From assembly GCA_903930745.1 (NCBI GenBank), contig CAIYZX010000619.1:1-5749 (forward strand): a DNA stretch of 5,749 nt. The letters run 5' to 3'. A program made the translations under genes and the position numbers. The number at the start of each line of letters is the position of its first letter. Within the stretch, counting starts at the first letter, position 1. The notes below the pieces were generated by a model. That model worked only from the letters and a program-made list of their open reading frames with translations, did not search any database and was not told the DNA's origin. This document shows, piece after piece, positions 4,937 through 5,749 of the stretch. Origin of the DNA: an uncultured Chloroflexota bacterium. GTDB taxonomy: Bacteria > Chloroflexota > Limnocylindria > Limnocylindrales > CSP1-4.

Positions 4937-5749
4937 TCAGCCCGGCGGATCCGGCGTTGCGCCGTTGCGCCAGTGGGGCATGGCGAACCGGGGAGGGCTG
5001 GGCAGGCGGGAGTCTACGGGACCGCCTCCCCCGGGCCGCCGGGAGCCGGCACCGGAGCCGGGAGCCGGCGCTGTGTCCGGCCGCATCCGGAAGAACGCCG
5101 GCGCCCGGAGCCACCAGGCGCCCATCAGCACCAGGCCGAGGACCGCGGAGATCACCGTGATCGCCAGGGGGACCGCGAGGCCCAGCCAGGTCACGCCGGA
5201 GTACGAATTGGCCGGATCCGCCATGTCGGCGATGGAACGGCCGAAGGCCCACGCGAGGGCCAGGCCACCCAGGAGCGGCACGAGGCCCATGCCCACGAAG
5301 TTGCGCACGCTCAGGAGGAGCTGGTGCCGGTAGAAGATCGCCGAGGCGAAGCCCGTCAGGCCGTAGTAGAAGGCGATCATCAGGCCAAGAGCGGCCAGCG
5401 CATCCCAGTAGATGTTCTCGCTGATCAGCTTGAGGGCCACGTAGAAGACGGCTGACAGGATCCCCATCCAGATCGTGGCGTGCGTGGGCGTCTGGTAGCG
5501 CGGATGGACCTCCGCCCACATCGCCGGCAGCGCCCCGCGCGCACCCATCGAGAGCGCGGTTCGTGCGGTGGGCAGGATGGTGCTCTGGGCGGACGCTGCA
5601 GCGGACGTGAGGACGGCCAGCACCAGCAGCAGATCCAGCGGGGAGCCCAGCACCTCCGTGCCCATGATGGCGAAGATGTCGCTGTCGCCGGCCGCTGCGA
5701 GGCGGTCCACGCCGGCCCACGCCTGGGCGGCCACGGTCACGAGGATGAA
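4937..5749 (-). CDS. APC-family amino-acid permease, C-terminal part (N-terminus beyond window)
   Basis: C-terminal 270 residues of a membrane transporter of the amino acid-polyamine-organocation superfamily. The frame is open to the right window edge, so the start is not visible. Five hydrophobic segments can be seen: near LDLLLVLAVLTSAAAS, ATIWMGILSAVFYVAL, ALAALGLMIAFYYGLTGFAS, FVGMGLVPLLGGLALAW and WLGLAVPLAITVISAVLGLV. The loop SAQSTILPTARTALSMGARGALP and the following WAEVHPRYQTPTHAT block are characteristic of APC permeases after their eighth helix. The last 50 or so residues are a soluble Pro/Gly/Ser-rich tail with repeats at DNA level (GAGCCGG, near 5040-5068). The head-to-tail oxidoreductase suggests uptake of the amino acid or amine that enzyme oxidises. 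The substrate cannot be read from sequence. Confidence 0.9.
   Translation of the reverse strand, partial: FILVTVAAQAWAGVDRLAAAGDSDIFAIMGTEVLGSPLDLLLVLAVLTSAAASAQSTILPTARTALSMGARGALPAMWAEVHPRYQTPTHATIWMGILSAVFYVALKLISENIYWDALAALGLMIAFYYGLTGFASAIFYRHQLLLSVRNFVGMGLVPLLGGLALAWAFGRSIADMADPANSYSGVTWLGLAVPLAITVISAVLGLVLMGAWWLRAPAFFRMRPDTAPAPGSGAGSRRPGGGGPVDSRLPSPPRFAMPHWRNGATPDPPG

Noticed and set aside
3841..5160. 439-codon plus-strand frame
   Set aside because: Antisense to the oxidoreductase and permease, both of which match known families. The His/Arg/Asp-rich translation is typical of a shadow frame.

Overview
This is a high-GC bacterial window with four protein-coding genes and one long intergenic stretch. 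GC-rich codons, some GTG starts and families common in Actinomycetota and Chloroflexota suggest one of those phyla. There is no rRNA or other marker to settle it. The selenocysteine codon described below implies that the host has Sec machinery (SelA, SelB, tRNA-Sec, SelD), none of which is encoded here.

Layout. (1) Positions 1-1545, minus strand: the first 515 codons of a molybdopterin formate dehydrogenase catalytic subunit, running off the left edge. Its frame is interrupted by one TGA at 1282-1284. This is almost certainly selenocysteine: the TGA sits at the known Sec position of formate dehydrogenases, family sequence continues in frame for 427 codons, and a bacterial SECIS hairpin with a GGUCU loop follows at the same distance as in E. 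coli fdhF. The protein begins after the point where the usual N-terminal [4Fe-4S] domain would end. (2) 1546-1697: a divergent intergenic region with a candidate promoter for each neighbour. (3) 1698-2924, plus strand: an AlkA-type (HhH-GPD) DNA-base glycosylase with a complete catalytic core. It carries two low-complexity segments built on in-frame 21-bp periods. (4) 2925-3621: about 700 bp between convergent genes with no convincing gene. It holds a duplicate of the glycosylase 3' end, a pair of 20-bp repeats differing only in three central bases, and many inverted repeats. (5) 3622-4842, minus strand: a saccharopine-dehydrogenase-family oxidoreductase. (6) 4937-5749, minus strand: the C-terminal part of an APC-family amino-acid permease, running off the right edge.

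The permease and the saccharopine-dehydrogenase-like gene lie head to tail on one strand, 94 bp apart, and probably form an amino-acid uptake and oxidation unit. The formate dehydrogenase and the glycosylase are divergent and have no evident functional link. The strongest unusual signal is the Sec codon with its SECIS in a formate dehydrogenase lacking the N-terminal cluster domain. The least explained DNA is the hairpin-rich convergent spacer.
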